Source: JACQFZ01 sp036396275
GTDB lineage: Bacteria > Pseudomonadota > Gammaproteobacteria > Acidiferrobacterales > Sulfurifustaceae
Assembly (NCBI GenBank): GCA_036396275.1
Contig: DASWLD010000099.1
Span: 1-38,393, forward strand
Direction of reading: 5' to 3'
Length of the DNA: 38,393 nt
In this document: in pieces, positions 37,753-38,393 of the stretch
How positions within the stretch are numbered: position 1 is the first letter of the stretch
Layout of the letters: each line of letters opens with the position of its first letter
The notes under the pieces: generated by a model
The model's input: the letters and a program-made list of their open reading frames with translations, nothing else
The model's database searches: none
What the model was told of the DNA's origin: nothing
Program-made: the position numbers and the translations under genes

Positions 37753-38393
37753 ATGGCGGATCGGGGGGCAATCGACGCACGCGTGTGCGTTTTCGATGCG
37801 TACGGCACGCTGTTTGACGTAAATAGCGCGGCCCGCGAGCTGCAGCACGTGCTGGGTGAAAAGTGGCAGGCGCTGGCGGACATGTGGCGCACCAAGCAGC
37901 TGCAATACACGTGGTTGCGCAGCCTGATGGCGCGGCACGCGGATTTCTGGCAGGTCACGGGCGATGCGCTCGATTTTGCGATGGCCGCCGTCAAGCTCGA
38001 CGACGCGGCACTGCGCGAGCGACTAATGCAGCTTTACATGAAGCTCAGCGCTTATTCGGAAGTGCCGGAAGTGCTGGCGCAACTCAAGGCCCGCGGCAAG
38101 AAACTCGCCATTCTCTCGAACGGCGCGCCCAAGATGTTGGCCGCGGCCGCACAGAACGCCGGTATCGATCGGGTGCTCGACGCGATATTGTCGGTGGAAG
38201 AGGTTGGGATCTATAAGCCGCATCCATCCGTCTACCGAATGGTCATTGAACGCTTCAATCTTTCGCCGACGCGCGTCTGCTTCGTTTCCTCGAACGCCTG
38301 GGACGCGCACGCGGCCAAGGCGTTTGGGTTCAACGTCGCGTGGTGCAATCGCTTTGGCCAGCAACGCGAGCGTATTCCCGCGCCCCCGGATAT
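37753..38393 (+). CDS. Haloacid dehalogenase, type II (partial, runs off the window)
   Basis: 213 residues visible, lacking the C-terminus. (S)-2-haloacid dehalogenase features are in place: nucleophile in VFDAYGTLFDV (first Asp near residue 15), the Arg of YTWLRSLM, LSNGAPKML (Ser), YKPHPSVYRM (Lys) and FVSSNAWDAHAAKAFGF (Ser-Asn and Asp). These are the L-2-HAD residues rather than those of generic HAD phosphatases. The enzyme hydrolyses short 2-haloalkanoic acids with inversion. ATG at 37753 with GGGGGAA upstream. Confidence 0.92.
   Translation, partial: MADRGAIDARVCVFDAYGTLFDVNSAARELQHVLGEKWQALADMWRTKQLQYTWLRSLMARHADFWQVTGDALDFAMAAVKLDDAALRERLMQLYMKLSAYSEVPEVLAQLKARGKKLAILSNGAPKMLAAAAQNAGIDRVLDAILSVEEVGIYKPHPSVYRMVIERFNLSPTRVCFVSSNAWDAHAAKAFGFNVAWCNRFGQQRERIPAPPD

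Noticed and set aside
37430..37822. 130-codon frame overlapping the dehalogenase start
   Set aside because: TTG start, odd Arg/Trp-rich composition, and the overlapping frame is a clear haloacid dehalogenase.

Overview
This is GC-rich, densely coded DNA of a Gram-negative bacterium, almost certainly a Pseudomonadota (Beta- or Gammaproteobacteria). It has mer genes with canonical operators, CcmG/Sco/CcdA-type envelope thiol chemistry, outer-membrane proteins, REP-like dispersed palindromes, an FNR/Anr box and a globin-coupled c-di-GMP enzyme. I cannot name the genus. Nearly everything from 1 to 33.2 kb concerns mercury, copper or related soft metals and the periplasmic thiol/haem chemistry around them. 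Three MerR-family regulators are present, each with or near a MerR-type promoter (TTGAC-n-box with a 19-20 bp spacer). No rRNA, tRNA or CRISPR array was seen.

Layout. 42-1372: divergent merR / merT-merP with a textbook mer operator; merA is not in view and could lie left of the window edge. 1438-2827: a complete IS1111-group element (14-bp inverted ends, transposase, long 3' non-coding end that should carry the guide RNA), inserted in a REP-like repeat. 2996-7561: an operon from a MerR-type promoter encoding a P1B ATPase with an unusual YPC motif and metal-binding domains at both ends, a DUF7482-like envelope protein, a glutaredoxin-like protein, a CcdA-like membrane protein and its own MerR regulator. 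7655-15972: a tightly packed, often overlapping envelope operon (Sco, beta-propeller, two cytochromes c, DsbA-like protein, GCAACG membrane protein, DUF411 protein, CcmG, TlpA, Met-rich multicopper oxidase). 16115-17891: orphan bufferin-type DUF2282 protein with separate DsbD-alpha and CcdA genes. 17980-20208: FNR-box-controlled secreted protein, AhpD-like protein, a CC-motif membrane protein and a secreted protein. 20253-25442: double-YHS/double-HMBD copper ATPase, DUF2933 protein, methyltransferase-like membrane protein, Met/Gly-rich Spy-like protein and an atypical DsbA-like protein. 25574-30940: SHOCT protein followed by a LolA-like / LolD-like / fused FtsX permease / outer-membrane barrel module. 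30997-31691: decayed copy of the SHOCT promoter and 5' end, and an SPW-repeat protein under an FNR-like site. 31765-33253 (minus): a second mercury-type operon (MerR, thioredoxin-MerC-like fusion, glutaredoxin-like). 33536 to the end: ordinary chromosome (globin-PAS-GGDEF-EAL protein, TfoX-N protein, YiiX-like amidase, haloacid dehalogenase running off the edge).

How the parts fit (inference): metals taken up or captured by MerT/MerP and the MerC-like fusion, or pumped out by two P1B ATPases, meet a large periplasmic set of thiol and Met/His ligands (Sco, DUF411, TlpA, CcmG, DsbA-like, DUF2282, Met-rich oxidase, Spy-like protein). Reductant could be supplied by CcdA/DsbD-alpha, and two cytochromes c could carry electrons. 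The LolA/LolD/FtsX/barrel module may be an export or envelope-repair system carried along with the island.
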